Assembly: GCA_021789735.1 (NCBI GenBank)
Contig: JAJYJB010000005.1
Location: forward strand, 1 to 53,950
DNA from: Nitrospirota bacterium
GTDB lineage: Bacteria > Nitrospirota > Thermodesulfovibrionia > Thermodesulfovibrionales > JdFR-88
Direction: 5' to 3'
DNA: 53,950 bases
Part shown: positions 33,247 through 44,391 of the stretch, piece after piece
How positions within the stretch are numbered: position 1 is the first letter of the stretch
Layout of the letters: every line of letters starts with the position of its first letter
The notes under the pieces: model-generated
The model's database searches: none
What the model was told of the DNA's origin: nothing
The model's input: the letters and a program-made list of their open reading frames with translations, nothing else
Made by a program: the position numbers and the translations under genes

Positions 33247-34468
33247 GTGCGCTCCGGGCGCTCTTTGTAAGGTTCAGATAACAGAAGAATTCCTCGTTTA
33301 TGAACCTGCTTATAAGATAGGCCATCCCGTTGCTGTCAGAGTCCAGGTAAGGGGTGTCTATCTGGTCCAGGTCCCCGGTGAAGACCACCTTCGTCCCCTC
33401 CCCGGCCCTGGTAAGGATGGTCTTTATGTCGAGGGGCCTCAGGTTCTGCGCCTCGTCGATTATCATGTACCTGCCAGGAAGGCTCCTTCCCCTTATGTAC
33501 GTCAGGGGCTCTATGTGCACGGCGTCAGATTCCACCAGGTAGTTGGAGCTGCGGTATTTGAAGACGTGCCTGTCGTCCTTCTTTTCCTGCGGGGTGCCCA
33601 CTATCACGTCCAGGTTATCGAATATGGGCTGCATCCAGGGGCGGAGTTTTTCCTCCACGTCCCCCGGCAAAAAGCCCAGGTCCTGCCCAAGCGGCACAAC
33701 GGGCCTTGCGACCAGCACCTGCTCATAGTGGCCCTTCTCCCTCTGGTGCAGTCCGGCGGCCAGGGCAAGCAGGGTCTTGCCGGTCCCGGCGCGCCCGGTC
33801 AGGGCCAGCACCTGCACGTCTGCCGCCGTGAGGGCATCGATGGCGCATTCCTGGTCCGTGTTTTTAGGCAGGATGCCGGAGACGGAGCGCTGCCTTTTAA
33901 TGGCCATCTGGTTGTCGCGCCCCCAGAGCCTGAAGAGCGTGCCCCCGTCCATCTGGTACCTCACGGACAGGATGGCCTTGGCGCGGGGGTCTGCGGGGCC
34001 TGTGACAAGCCCGTATTCCCTGGCGGCCGTCGTCTTGTCGTGCTTGTAATCCTGGGCCTCTACCCCCTGGGCCTCCGATTTGATCCTCACGGCCGTGTCC
34101 TTGGAGACGACAACCACCGGGGTGCCGCCCGAGACATCTTTCATGTCCAGCGCGGTCTTTATTATCTTGTCGTCCACCGAAAGCTGCCTGCCACCCGGCC
34201 CGTGCGCGTTGTCCTCCTTCAGCGAAACCTTGAGAGAGCCGCCGCCGGGCGTCTTCACGCTGCCGGCCAGGTTGCCCCTGGGCCTGAGGCCGTCTATCAC
34301 CCTGAGGGCCTCCCTCGATGAATAGCTCACCGACCCGTGCCCGCGCTTAAGCCCGTCCAGCTCCTCTATCACCATGATAGGGATGATGATATCGTTGTCC
34401 TCGAACTTCTCAGGGGCGTGCGGGTCGTGTATCAGGACGCTCGTGTCTATGACGTATGTCTTCTTCAC
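33218..34468 (-). CDS. PhoH2-type protein (PIN domain fused to PhoH ATPase)
   Basis: 416 residues from GTG 34468, chosen because AAGGAG lies 5 bases upstream and the product starts at the PIN motif TYVIDTSVLIHDP. The PIN ribonuclease domain spans about 1-140. The PhoH ATPase has Walker A GRAGTGKTLLAL, Walker B RYMIIDEAQNLRP and VVFTGDLDQID. PhoH2 proteins are ATP-driven RNA helicase/ribonucleases. The GTGA start overlaps the cimA stop by 4 bases, so the two are translationally coupled, and the hybrid kinase gene overlaps its 3' end. Confidence 0.92.
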   Translation of the reverse strand: MKKTYVIDTSVLIHDPHAPEKFEDNDIIIPIMVIEELDGLKRGHGSVSYSSREALRVIDGLRPRGNLAGSVKTPGGGSLKVSLKEDNAHGPGGRQLSVDDKIIKTALDMKDVSGGTPVVVVSKDTAVRIKSEAQGVEAQDYKHDKTTAAREYGLVTGPADPRAKAILSVRYQMDGGTLFRLWGRDNQMAIKRQRSVSGILPKNTDQECAIDALTAADVQVLALTGRAGTGKTLLALAAGLHQREKGHYEQVLVARPVVPLGQDLGFLPGDVEEKLRPWMQPIFDNLDVIVGTPQEKKDDRHVFKYRSSNYLVESDAVHIEPLTYIRGRSLPGRYMIIDEAQNLRPLDIKTILTRAGEGTKVVFTGDLDQIDTPYLDSDSNGMAYLISRFINEEFFCYLNLTKSARSALAERASALL

Positions 34469-36066
34469 CGGGTCTCCTTCCATGCCTTTCCTTTGTCCTG
34501 CCCTTTGAGCAGTTTGTACTCTATGCTGTCCACAAGCGCCTGGTAGGATGCCTCTATTATGTTTTCGGAGACGCCGACGGTGCACCACTTCATCCCCCCG
34601 TCGCCGGACTCTATCAGCACGCGCACCTTCGCCGCCGTCCCCTTGCCGGGGGCGATGACCCTCACCTTGTAATCGTTCAGCTTCACGGGCCCCAGTTCCG
34701 GATAAAACTTTTCAAGCGCCTTCCTGAGCGCATTGTCGAGCGCGTTTACAGGGCCGTCGCCGGTCGCCGCCGTGTGCTCGACGCTGCCGTCCACGTTGAC
34801 CATGATGGTGGCCTCGTTGATCGGCACCTCGCCGCCGCTGCGCTTCTCGACTATCACCCGGAAGCCGATAAGGTCAAAGAAACTCCTGTGGAGGCCCAGC
34901 GCCTTTTTCATCAAAAGCTCAAAAGACGCCTCGGCGGCCTCATACTGGTAGCCGCGGTTTTCAAGGTCTTTCAGGTCCCTGACTATGTCCCCCAGTAGAG
35001 CGGAACGTTCGCCTATCTCTATGCTGAACTCCCTGGCCTTCCTGATTATGTTGCTTTTGCCGGACAGGTCGGAAACGAGCACCCGCCTGGAATTGCCCAC
35101 CAGCTCCGGGCTTATGTGCTCGTAGGTGCCCGGGTGCTTCATTACGGCGCTCACATGCACCCCGGCCTTGTGGGCAAAAGCGCTGTCCCCCACGAAGGGC
35201 TGGTGCCCGAAATGCCTCAGGTTGGCTATCTCGGTCACGAACCTGGAGACCTCCCTCAGCCTGGACAGCTCCTCGTCCGTGACGCATTCGACGCCCATCT
35301 TGAGCTTCAGCGCCGGGATGACCGAACAGAGGTTCGCGTTGCCGCAGCGCTCCCCGTAGCCGTTGATGGTGCCGTGCACCTGGACCGCGCCCAGGCCCGC
35401 CGCGATGAGCGAATTGGCCACGGCGCACTCCGAATCGTTGTGGGCATGGATGCCAAAGGGTTTTTTTATGCTTTTTTGCTTTTTGACCTGCTTTATGATG
35501 TCCGCAACCGCGTCCGGCAGCGTTCCGCCATTGGTATCGCAAAGCACAAGACAGTCCGCTCCGCCCTGTGCGGCGGCCTCAAGGCATTTTAGCGCGTACG
35601 CAGGGTCCGCCTTGTAACCGTCGAAGAAATGTTCCGCATCGAAAAAGACCTGCTCCATATGCTCTTTGAGAAAAAAAACGGAGTCCCTGATGATATTGAG
35701 GTTTTCTTCCAGGGAGACGCGCAGCGCCTCGCGGACATGGAAATCCCACGTCTTTCCGAATATGGTGGCGGCCTTCACTCCCGACCGCACAATGTGCCTC
35801 AGGCTCTGGTCGTCGCCCGGCTTGTGCCCCGGCCTGTGGGTGCTGCCAAAGGCCACCACCCGGGCCTTCTTAAGGGGCAGGGCCTTAACCCTCTCGAAAT
35901 ACTCGGAGTCCCTGGGGTTGCTGGAGGGCCATCCGCCCTCGACATAATCGGCGCCCAGCTCATCCAGCTTCTCGGTTATCCTCAGCTTGTCGTCTACGGA
36001 GAAGGAGATGTCTTCAGCCTGGGAGCCGTCCCGCAAGGTCGTGTCATATATATATACCCGGCCCAT
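34465..36066 (-). CDS. cimA: (R)-citramalate synthase
   Basis: 533 residues. Condenses pyruvate and acetyl-CoA to citramalate, the threonine-free route to isoleucine. IYDTTLRDGSQAEDISFSV opens the HMGL-like barrel; GWPSSNPRDSEYF and DTNGGTLPD distinguish it from LeuA; GIHAHNDSECAVANS holds metal ligands; a C-terminal LeuA-type regulatory domain (about 395-520) follows. ATG 36066 begins exactly at the family start. It lacks a Shine-Dalgarno and is preceded by an AT-rich stretch with possible -10 elements. First gene of a cimA-phoH2-kinase unit. Confidence 0.9.
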   Translation of the reverse strand: MGRVYIYDTTLRDGSQAEDISFSVDDKLRITEKLDELGADYVEGGWPSSNPRDSEYFERVKALPLKKARVVAFGSTHRPGHKPGDDQSLRHIVRSGVKAATIFGKTWDFHVREALRVSLEENLNIIRDSVFFLKEHMEQVFFDAEHFFDGYKADPAYALKCLEAAAQGGADCLVLCDTNGGTLPDAVADIIKQVKKQKSIKKPFGIHAHNDSECAVANSLIAAGLGAVQVHGTINGYGERCGNANLCSVIPALKLKMGVECVTDEELSRLREVSRFVTEIANLRHFGHQPFVGDSAFAHKAGVHVSAVMKHPGTYEHISPELVGNSRRVLVSDLSGKSNIIRKAREFSIEIGERSALLGDIVRDLKDLENRGYQYEAAEASFELLMKKALGLHRSFFDLIGFRVIVEKRSGGEVPINEATIMVNVDGSVEHTAATGDGPVNALDNALRKALEKFYPELGPVKLNDYKVRVIAPGKGTAAKVRVLIESGDGGMKWCTVGVSENIIEASYQALVDSIEYKLLKGQDKGKAWKETR

Positions 36067-36197
36067 AAGGAATAATTTAACACATTTAATCATTTAAATA
36101 ATCTGCGCCGGCCCCATGCATGCAGGGCTGGTGGGTGGGTTAAATAAAAACCCGTGCATTGAAGTTGTCGAACCGGGCCCCCCCGGGGTTCCCTGCC

Positions 36198-36227
36198 TTG
36201 ACCTGGCCTCGCCCGCTGTGTTAATTT
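36198..36227 (+). promoter_or_regulatory. Promoter of the aminotransferase-serA-purA operon
   Basis: TTGACC (36198-36203), 18-base spacer, TAATTT (36222-36227), about 45 bases before the first start codon. Confidence 0.55.
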
Positions 36228-36275
36228 TTATGGCTCAACAAGAAAAATTTTTAAACGCGGAGGTCGTCCAAAAAA

Positions 36276-37427
36276 ATGCTAAAACGCTATTTACTGGCTC
36301 CGGGGCCTACGCCTGTCCCGCCGGAGGTGCTCCTCCGGATGGCCATGCCGATAATACACCACAGGGCCCCAGACTTTATACCGGTATTCGAGTCGGCCAA
36401 AAACAGGCTCAAATGGCTCTACCAGACCAACAACGACACGCTCATACTCACCTCGAGCGGCACGGGGGCGATGACGGCTTCGGTCAATAACTTTTTCAAC
36501 CCCGGAGAGCGCGTGGTTGTAATAAACGGCGGGAAATTCGGAGAGCGTTGGACGAAGATATGCCAGGCCTACGGCCTTTCGGTGACGGAGATAACCGTCC
36601 CCTGGGGGCAGGCGGTCAATCCGCACGATGTGGCCCAGGCGCTGGAGAAGGACCCTTCCGTAAAGGCCGTCTTCATGCAGGCGGTCGAGACCTCCACAGG
36701 CGTATACCACGATGTCGAGGCCGTGGGGGCCGCCGTGAAAAATAAAAAGGACGTCCTTTTCATAGTGGACGCCATAAGCGCCCTCGTTGCCCACGACCTC
36801 AAGACGGACGCGTGGGGCGTGGACCTTATGGTGGGCGGCTCGCAGAAGGGGCTCATGCTGCCTCCGGGCCTGGCCTTCCTGAGCGTCTCTGACAAGGCAT
36901 GGGCAAAGGCCGAGGGCTCGAAGCTGCCGCGCTTTTACTTCAACCTCAAGAAAGAGCGCGACGGCCTTAAGAAAAACCAGACAAACTTCACCCCCGCGGT
37001 CTCGCTTATCGCAGGGCTAGACGCCGCTCTTGGCATGCTTGAGGAAGAAGGCCTGGCCGCGGTGTTTGCCCGCCACGCAAGGCTGGCAAATGCGATGAGG
37101 CATGCGGTCTCCGCGATGGGGCTGGAGATATACCCTTCCCAGTCGCCCAGCAACTCGGTCACGGCCATAAAGGCCCCCGAGGACGTGGACGGCCAGGAGA
37201 TATACAAGACACTGAGGGAGAGATACGGGGTGACGGCGGCCGGCGGCCAGGACAAGCTCAAGGGGAAGGTCTTCCGCATCGCCCACCTGGGCTATGCCGG
37301 CACTTTTGACGTGATCACGGCCGTGGCGGCGGTAGAGATGACCCTCAAGGGCCTTGGGCACCCCATAAAGCTGGGCAGCGGGGTTGGCGCCGCCGAGGAG
37401 ATACTTGTAGAGAAAAGGACGGCATAG
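36276..37427 (+). CDS. Class V aminotransferase (alanine-glyoxylate / serine-pyruvate type)
   Basis: 383 residues. PLP enzyme with LAPGPTPVPPEVL at the N-terminus, TSSGTGAMTASV (cofactor phosphate loop), VDAISALVAHD and the PLP-lysine in GGSQKGLMLPPGL. It lies 6 bases before serA, and GCGGAGG precedes its ATG. Annotated relatives use serine, alanine or glyoxylate. Next to serA, and with no SerC seen, it may be the phosphoserine or serine-forming transaminase of the serine pathway; that is inference. Confidence 0.87.
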   Translation: MLKRYLLAPGPTPVPPEVLLRMAMPIIHHRAPDFIPVFESAKNRLKWLYQTNNDTLILTSSGTGAMTASVNNFFNPGERVVVINGGKFGERWTKICQAYGLSVTEITVPWGQAVNPHDVAQALEKDPSVKAVFMQAVETSTGVYHDVEAVGAAVKNKKDVLFIVDAISALVAHDLKTDAWGVDLMVGGSQKGLMLPPGLAFLSVSDKAWAKAEGSKLPRFYFNLKKERDGLKKNQTNFTPAVSLIAGLDAALGMLEEEGLAAVFARHARLANAMRHAVSAMGLEIYPSQSPSNSVTAIKAPEDVDGQEIYKTLRERYGVTAAGGQDKLKGKVFRIAHLGYAGTFDVITAVAAVEMTLKGLGHPIKLGSGVGAAEEILVEKRTA

Positions 37428-37433
37428 ACATAA

Positions 37434-40300
<2,867 letters not shown>

Positions 40301-40337
40301 TTTTAGTTTTCCCCGGGCCTTCTAAATTGAAAAAATT

Positions 40338-40489
40338 CCCTGTTAGCTTGCTGCGGGGTATCCTTGTGAAGACGTCCCCTCACCCTCCGCTTCGCTCCCG
40401 CCTCTCACAATGGGAGAGGGCTTTTTTTGGGTGAGGGTATCCTTGGCCTTGGTTTTTGACTTCCATCCCCTGCAGCTTGCTGCAGGGTG
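40338..40489 (+). repeat. Nested intergenic repeat and hairpins between purA and comF
   Basis: Two copies of GGGTATCCTTG (40356-40366 and 40435-40445) flank a hairpin with CCCTCACCC and GGGTGAGGG ends and an inner CCTCTC/GAGAGG stem followed by seven T. Outside these are two related stems, CCCTGTTAGCTTGCTGCGGGG (40338-40358 region) and CCCTGCAGC-TT-GCTGCAGGG (40470-40489). The T-run may end the purA transcript. Confidence 0.55.
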
Positions 40490-41233
40490 GTTCATTTATC
40501 CGGCCGCACGGGAGGAAAAGCGGTTTTTAATACCAGGGCGCTGAAATTTCTTCTTGACGGCTTTTTTCCATCCGAATGCCCGCGCTGCGGCAGGTCTTCG
40601 GACAGCCCGCGCCACGCCCCGCTTTGCCTGGAATGCTGGGGGTCGATAACCCCCTATGCCGGCCCTTCGTGCGATATATGCGGCGAACCTCTGGTCTCCG
40701 GTCACAGCTCGGTCTGCGGGGAATGCCTCGCTGACAGGCCGGCATTCTCGAAGGTGCATGCTTACGGGCTCTTTGACGGAGCGCTCAAGGAGGCCATCCA
40801 CAGTTACAAATTCGCCTCGATACGGAGGCTTGCCGCGCCCCTTGCGGCCCTGCTTGCCGAAAAATGCCTGGGACTGCCCGCCGCCGACGTGGTCACCGCC
40901 GTCCCGCTGACAAAGAAAAGGCTGCTTGAGAGGGGGTTCAACCAGAGCATGCTCATAGGCAGGGAGGTGGCCCGGATGACCGGGGCAAAACTCCTTCCGC
41001 ATGCGCTCCGGAAAGTAAAGGACACCCCCGCCCAGGCGGGACTTAACAGGAAAGAACGCGGTCTGAACCTTAAAGGGGCGTTCCTGTGCGCCGGGGGCGT
41101 CTCAGGACAGACCGTCACCCTGGTGGATGACGTCATCACAACAGGGGCAACCGCGAGGGAGTGCTCAAGGGCGCTGATCGAAGCCGGGGCGAGGGAAGTA
41201 TACGTGGTGGCGCTCGCCCGAACGAAAAAGTAG
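40487..41233 (+). CDS. ComF-family phosphoribosyltransferase-like protein
   Basis: 248 residues. An N-terminal double zinc ribbon (CPRCGRSS...CLECW and CDICGEP...CGECL) is followed by a PRTase fold with VVTAVPLTKKRLLERGFNQSMLI and the PRPP loop VTLVDDVITTGATAREC. ComF proteins aid DNA uptake and recombination in naturally competent species; the reaction is unknown. Start GTG 40487 is provisional: a good GGGAGG at about 40509 has no usual start codon after it. Confidence 0.87.
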   Translation: MVHLSGRTGGKAVFNTRALKFLLDGFFPSECPRCGRSSDSPRHAPLCLECWGSITPYAGPSCDICGEPLVSGHSSVCGECLADRPAFSKVHAYGLFDGALKEAIHSYKFASIRRLAAPLAALLAEKCLGLPAADVVTAVPLTKKRLLERGFNQSMLIGREVARMTGAKLLPHALRKVKDTPAQAGLNRKERGLNLKGAFLCAGGVSGQTVTLVDDVITTGATARECSRALIEAGAREVYVVALARTKK

Positions 41234-41255
41234 AAATTAAAAAGGCCCTTCAGGG

Positions 41256-41372
41256 CTTTGCGGGGGGGCGGGCGGCCTTCGCTGCGTTGGGCCGCCGTCT
41301 CCCGTGGCCAGACACACAGTATTCCCTGCGCGGACCAGATGAATACGGCAAAGGACTGTCGCCGCGCCATAT
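41256..41372 (+). repeat. GC-rich dispersed repeat, copy B
   Basis: Aligns with 11722-11838. It begins 20-odd bases after the comF stop, as copy A begins just after pcm. Shorter relatives of its first 25 bases (TTCGG-TTTTGTG-CGGGGGGC) occur after the MFS gene at about 6859-6885 and at about 43039-43065. Confidence 0.65.
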
Positions 41373-41474
41373 TGCAGAGGATTTTGGAAAGAACTGAAAA
41401 ACAAGAATAAAAGCAAAAACAAAAAAAAATTCAGAACCTTTACATTTATAACGTAAATAAATTATCTTGATAGG

Positions 41475-42131
41475 ATGATCGATTTGCACACGCACACTCT
41501 TTTGAGTGACGGGGAGCTGCTTCCGTTCGAGCTTGTAAGGCGGGCAGTCGCCGCGGGTTACAAAGCCATCGGGATAACGGACCACGTAGATGTCTCCAAT
41601 ATGGACGACGCCATCCCCAGGGTAGTAAAGGCCATCCGGAAGCTGAAGGGGCTTATGCCCATCGAGATAGTGCCGGGGGCGGAGATAACGCACGCCCCGC
41701 CCGAGCTTATAAAAGACATGGTCAAAGAGGCAAGGGAGCTAGGGGCCTGCATTGTGGTGGTGCATGGGGAAACCCTTGCCGAGCCGGTCGCTGAGGGCAC
41801 GAACCGGGCCGCGATAGAGGCGGGGGCGGACGTGCTGGCCCATCCCGGGCTCATAAGCATCGAAGACATCCTTTTTGCAAACGAAAAATCGGTGGCCCTC
41901 GAGATCACCTCCCGGAAGGGGCACTCGATCTCTAACGGCCATGTGGCCCAGATGGCCATAAAGTTCGGCGCACAGGTGGTCATCAATACCGATTCCCACA
42001 GCCCTGGCGACCTTATAACCAGGGACCAGGCGGAAAAGGTCCTGATGGGCGCCGGCATCGGCAGGGACCGCGTGCCGCTTGTCTTTGAGACATCCAAAAA
42101 CATATTTGAAAAGGCACTTAGGAGGGTTTAA
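41475..42131 (+). CDS. PHP-domain phosphoesterase
   Basis: 218 residues. IDLHTHTLLSDGEL holds the first metal histidines, AIGITDHVD the next, VVVHGET, VLAHPGLIS and NTDSHSPGDL the rest. This is the histidinol-phosphatase-like PHP superfamily (DNA polymerase X, HisK and related proteins). The substrate is unknown. Its stop is 3 bases before the TPR gene start, so they form an operon. Confidence 0.85.
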   Translation: MIDLHTHTLLSDGELLPFELVRRAVAAGYKAIGITDHVDVSNMDDAIPRVVKAIRKLKGLMPIEIVPGAEITHAPPELIKDMVKEARELGACIVVVHGETLAEPVAEGTNRAAIEAGADVLAHPGLISIEDILFANEKSVALEITSRKGHSISNGHVAQMAIKFGAQVVINTDSHSPGDLITRDQAEKVLMGAGIGRDRVPLVFETSKNIFEKALRRV

Positions 42132-42134
42132 CTG

Positions 42135-42881
42135 ATGCCGCGGACCATAAAGAAGAGAGCGCCCAGGGAAAAAGAAACAAGGACCGACGGGATGGCCGTT
42201 TATGACGAGCTGAAGGAGTCCATAGCCAAGCGCCAAAAAGCGGTGCTTTCATTGTCCATCGCGGTCCTTGTCGTGATAGCCGTAGCGGCCGGGCTCTATT
42301 TCCACCACGGCAGCACGGTGAGGAAGGCAAACGATTATAACGCGCAGGGGTACGCGCTGTACTACGGGCTCTCGCCGCAGGCCCCGCAGCCCCCCCAGCG
42401 GTACGCGCTGGCCCTTTCTTTTTTCCAGAAGGCCTACTCCGCCAGAAAATCGGCCTATTCGCTTTACTACGTGGGGGCGTCCCAGTACGCGCTTGGACAG
42501 TACGCCCAGGCGCTTGCCACACTGAAAAAAGTGTACACGGACTACCCCGAGGACGCGCAGTTTGTCCCGCTCAGCCTCTACAAGTCGGCAATGGTGGCCC
42601 TTAAAATGGGCAAGGCAGAAGACGCCACAAAATACCTGTCCATGATGGAGGGCTCCAGGTTCAATTCTCTCAAGGACATGGCCTACTACGAAGACGCAAG
42701 GATACTGGAGTCCCTGGGCAGGAAGGACGAGGCGGCCAGAAAGATCAACGAGCTTATCCAGTTGTTCCCGCAGTCCCCTTATTCCATGGACCTCAAGGCC
42801 CAGATGCAGGCGGCCCAGGCGCAGGCAAAACCGGCCGCAGGCAAAAACAAAAGCACAAAAGCGGCGACTGCGGGCAAATAG
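42135..42881 (+). CDS. Membrane-anchored TPR protein
   Basis: 248 residues. A basic N-terminus and one membrane helix (about 38-58, AVLSLSIAVLVVIAVAAGLYF) are followed by TPR-like helical pairs (YALALSFFQKAYSARKSAYSLYYVGASQY; YAQALATLKKVYTDYPEDAQF; DEAARKINELIQLFPQSPYS) and an alanine/lysine-rich tail. The layout resembles YfgM, an inner-membrane chaperone partner, but it could be any TPR scaffold. A strong terminator follows. Confidence 0.8.
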   Translation: MPRTIKKRAPREKETRTDGMAVYDELKESIAKRQKAVLSLSIAVLVVIAVAAGLYFHHGSTVRKANDYNAQGYALYYGLSPQAPQPPQRYALALSFFQKAYSARKSAYSLYYVGASQYALGQYAQALATLKKVYTDYPEDAQFVPLSLYKSAMVALKMGKAEDATKYLSMMEGSRFNSLKDMAYYEDARILESLGRKDEAARKINELIQLFPQSPYSMDLKAQMQAAQAQAKPAAGKNKSTKAATAGK

Positions 42882-42923
42882 AAAAATAAAAAAAACGCCT
42901 TTGGCCCTTTAATTTGCTAAAAA

Positions 42924-42955
42924 AACCCTGCAGCAAAAAAGCTGCAGGGTTTTTG
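42924..42955 (+). terminator. Terminator after the TPR gene
   Basis: AACCCTGCAGC, loop AAAAAA, GCTGCAGGGTT, then a T-rich tail. The same CCCTGCAGC stem occurs before comF at 40470-40489. The rest of 42882-43184 is a convergent gap with no gene. Confidence 0.9.
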
Positions 42956-43184
42956 TTTGTTTTTTTGTTTTGTTTTTGTTTTGCACTGTGGCTTTTGCGT
43001 GCCATGCGAAAGCCGCCCGGCTTCAATTCGTGTCTCTCTTTCGGGTTTTGTGTGCGGGCGGGGGGCAAAAAGATCCGCTATCCGCCCACGGGTTTTTTCT
43101 CCCGGAAGAACCAAAATGGGTTTTGTTTTCAGGGACAGTTGATTATTTGCCAGGATGCCGCATGAAGCAGCGGTCTTCTTCTTT

Positions 43185-44258
43185 TTACCTGCTTGCAAGC
43201 AGATAAGTCGAATGGTCAGGCGGCAGGAATATCCTCTGCCCGGGCCTCACGTACCAGCCCCGGATATTGTTGAGACTCCTGAAAATCGGCACCGGTACGC
43301 CAAACCTCCTGGCCAGCCAGACCACGGAGTCCCGGTATCTGGGCCTGAAGACCCTTAATGGAAGCCTCTGATCCGGGGTAAGCTTGTCCAGCCTCGCAAG
43401 AAAAGGCATAAGCGTATGTTTGGGTATTCTCAATATGTAGCTTTTAACGTCCAGGGGGGTGCACCACCTGGTGAGCGCCGGGTTCAGCGCCTTTATCTCG
43501 GACAGGCTCACGCCCGCGCATTTTGCGGCCACCGAGAGGTCCAGCGGCTGCCACAAAACGACCTGGTCATAAGAGAACGTATTCTGGGGGACCACGTTGG
43601 CGAACCCGTGGCCGCCGGGATCAAGGGCAATGGCCCTGGCGGCCAGGAACTTTGGGACGTAGTCCTTTGTTTCGTTCGCTATCCAGCGTGTGAAGTAGAG
43701 GTCCCAGAAACTGTTGCCTCCGGTTTTCTCAAGCGCGCGCTTGATCGCCCCTTCCCCGGCGTTGTAGGCCGCCATGGCCAGCCCCCAGGAGCCAAACATG
43801 TTGTGGAGGTCCTTCAGGTACATGGCCGCCGCCATGGTGGACTTCACCGGGTCGCGCCTTTCATCCATCCACCAGTTTATCTTGAGGCCGTACCTCCTGG
43901 CCGTGGATTCCATGAACTGCCACGGGCCGACGGCATTTGCGCGCGAGTCGGCATAGGGGCTGAAGCCGCTCTCTATCATGGAGAGGAACACTATGTCCTT
44001 GGGGATGTCGTTCTCGGACATTATCTGCTTCATCACCGAAAGGTATTTGGGGGCGCGTGAGAGCCAAAGGGCAAAGGGTTTTTTCAGGTCCTCGGAGAAA
44101 AATTGCAGGTATTTCGCCACCGCCTTTGACGCGACGGGGCTGTCCTCCAGGTTGGAGATGAAGGTGCTGTCTTTCTCCGCCCAGGCGCCGCGGGAGAACA
44201 GAAAAGTGACAAGCGTCACAATCAGCAGAATATGCCTTGCTGCGCGCTTTTTTCCCAT
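43185..44258 (-). CDS. Membrane-bound lytic murein transglycosylase (MltD-like)
   Basis: 357 residues. A signal peptide (HILLIVTLVTFLFSRGAWA-E, about 30) is followed by an SLT domain (about 95-215): IVFLSMIESGFSPYADSRANAVGPWQFM with the catalytic glutamate, and WGLAMAAYNAGEG. The C-terminal part (about 230-357) has LysM-like segments (VAAKCAGVSLSEIKALNPAL; VVWLARRFGVPVPIFRSLNN) that bind peptidoglycan. It cleaves glycan strands in the periplasm. The ATG at 44258 is preferred over 44264: TTGACA-18-TAGAAA puts the transcript start at 44258-44260, with no Shine-Dalgarno. Confidence 0.87.
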   Translation of the reverse strand: MGKKRAARHILLIVTLVTFLFSRGAWAEKDSTFISNLEDSPVASKAVAKYLQFFSEDLKKPFALWLSRAPKYLSVMKQIMSENDIPKDIVFLSMIESGFSPYADSRANAVGPWQFMESTARRYGLKINWWMDERRDPVKSTMAAAMYLKDLHNMFGSWGLAMAAYNAGEGAIKRALEKTGGNSFWDLYFTRWIANETKDYVPKFLAARAIALDPGGHGFANVVPQNTFSYDQVVLWQPLDLSVAAKCAGVSLSEIKALNPALTRWCTPLDVKSYILRIPKHTLMPFLARLDKLTPDQRLPLRVFRPRYRDSVVWLARRFGVPVPIFRSLNNIRGWYVRPGQRIFLPPDHSTYLLASR

Positions 44259-44266
44259 GGTCATTA

Positions 44267-44296
44267 TTTCTATCGCATCTGCATGCCGCTTGTCAA
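44267..44296 (-). promoter_or_regulatory. Promoter of the transglycosylase gene
   Basis: Minus strand TTGACA (44296-44291), 18-base spacer, TAGAAA (44272-44267). The start codon follows 8 bases later. Confidence 0.55.
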
Positions 44297-44334
44297 GCCG
44301 ATTTTCCCCGGGGATGCCGCCCCGCGGCCCCTTG

Positions 44335-44364
44335 TTTACAGGCGCTGCCCGCAGGCGTTATACT
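44335..44364 (+). promoter_or_regulatory. bamA promoter
   Basis: TTTACA (44335-44340), 18-base spacer, TATACT (44359-44364); predicted start near 44371, about 20 bases before the ATG with its GGGGAGG. Confidence 0.65.
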
Positions 44365-44391
44365 ACAAGCTTAAAAAAACAGGGGAGGCTT

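Noticed and set aside
33092..34321. 409-codon plus-strand frame opposite phoH2 and the hybrid kinase
   Set aside because: Shadow of two certain genes, low complexity, no family features.
40378..40438. CRISPR array
   Set aside because: Only two short direct repeats flanking a hairpin; no regular spacing or multiple units.
43978..44391. Upstream in-frame extension of bamA
   Set aside because: It runs through the divergent transglycosylase gene. The signal peptide and Shine-Dalgarno place the start at 44392.
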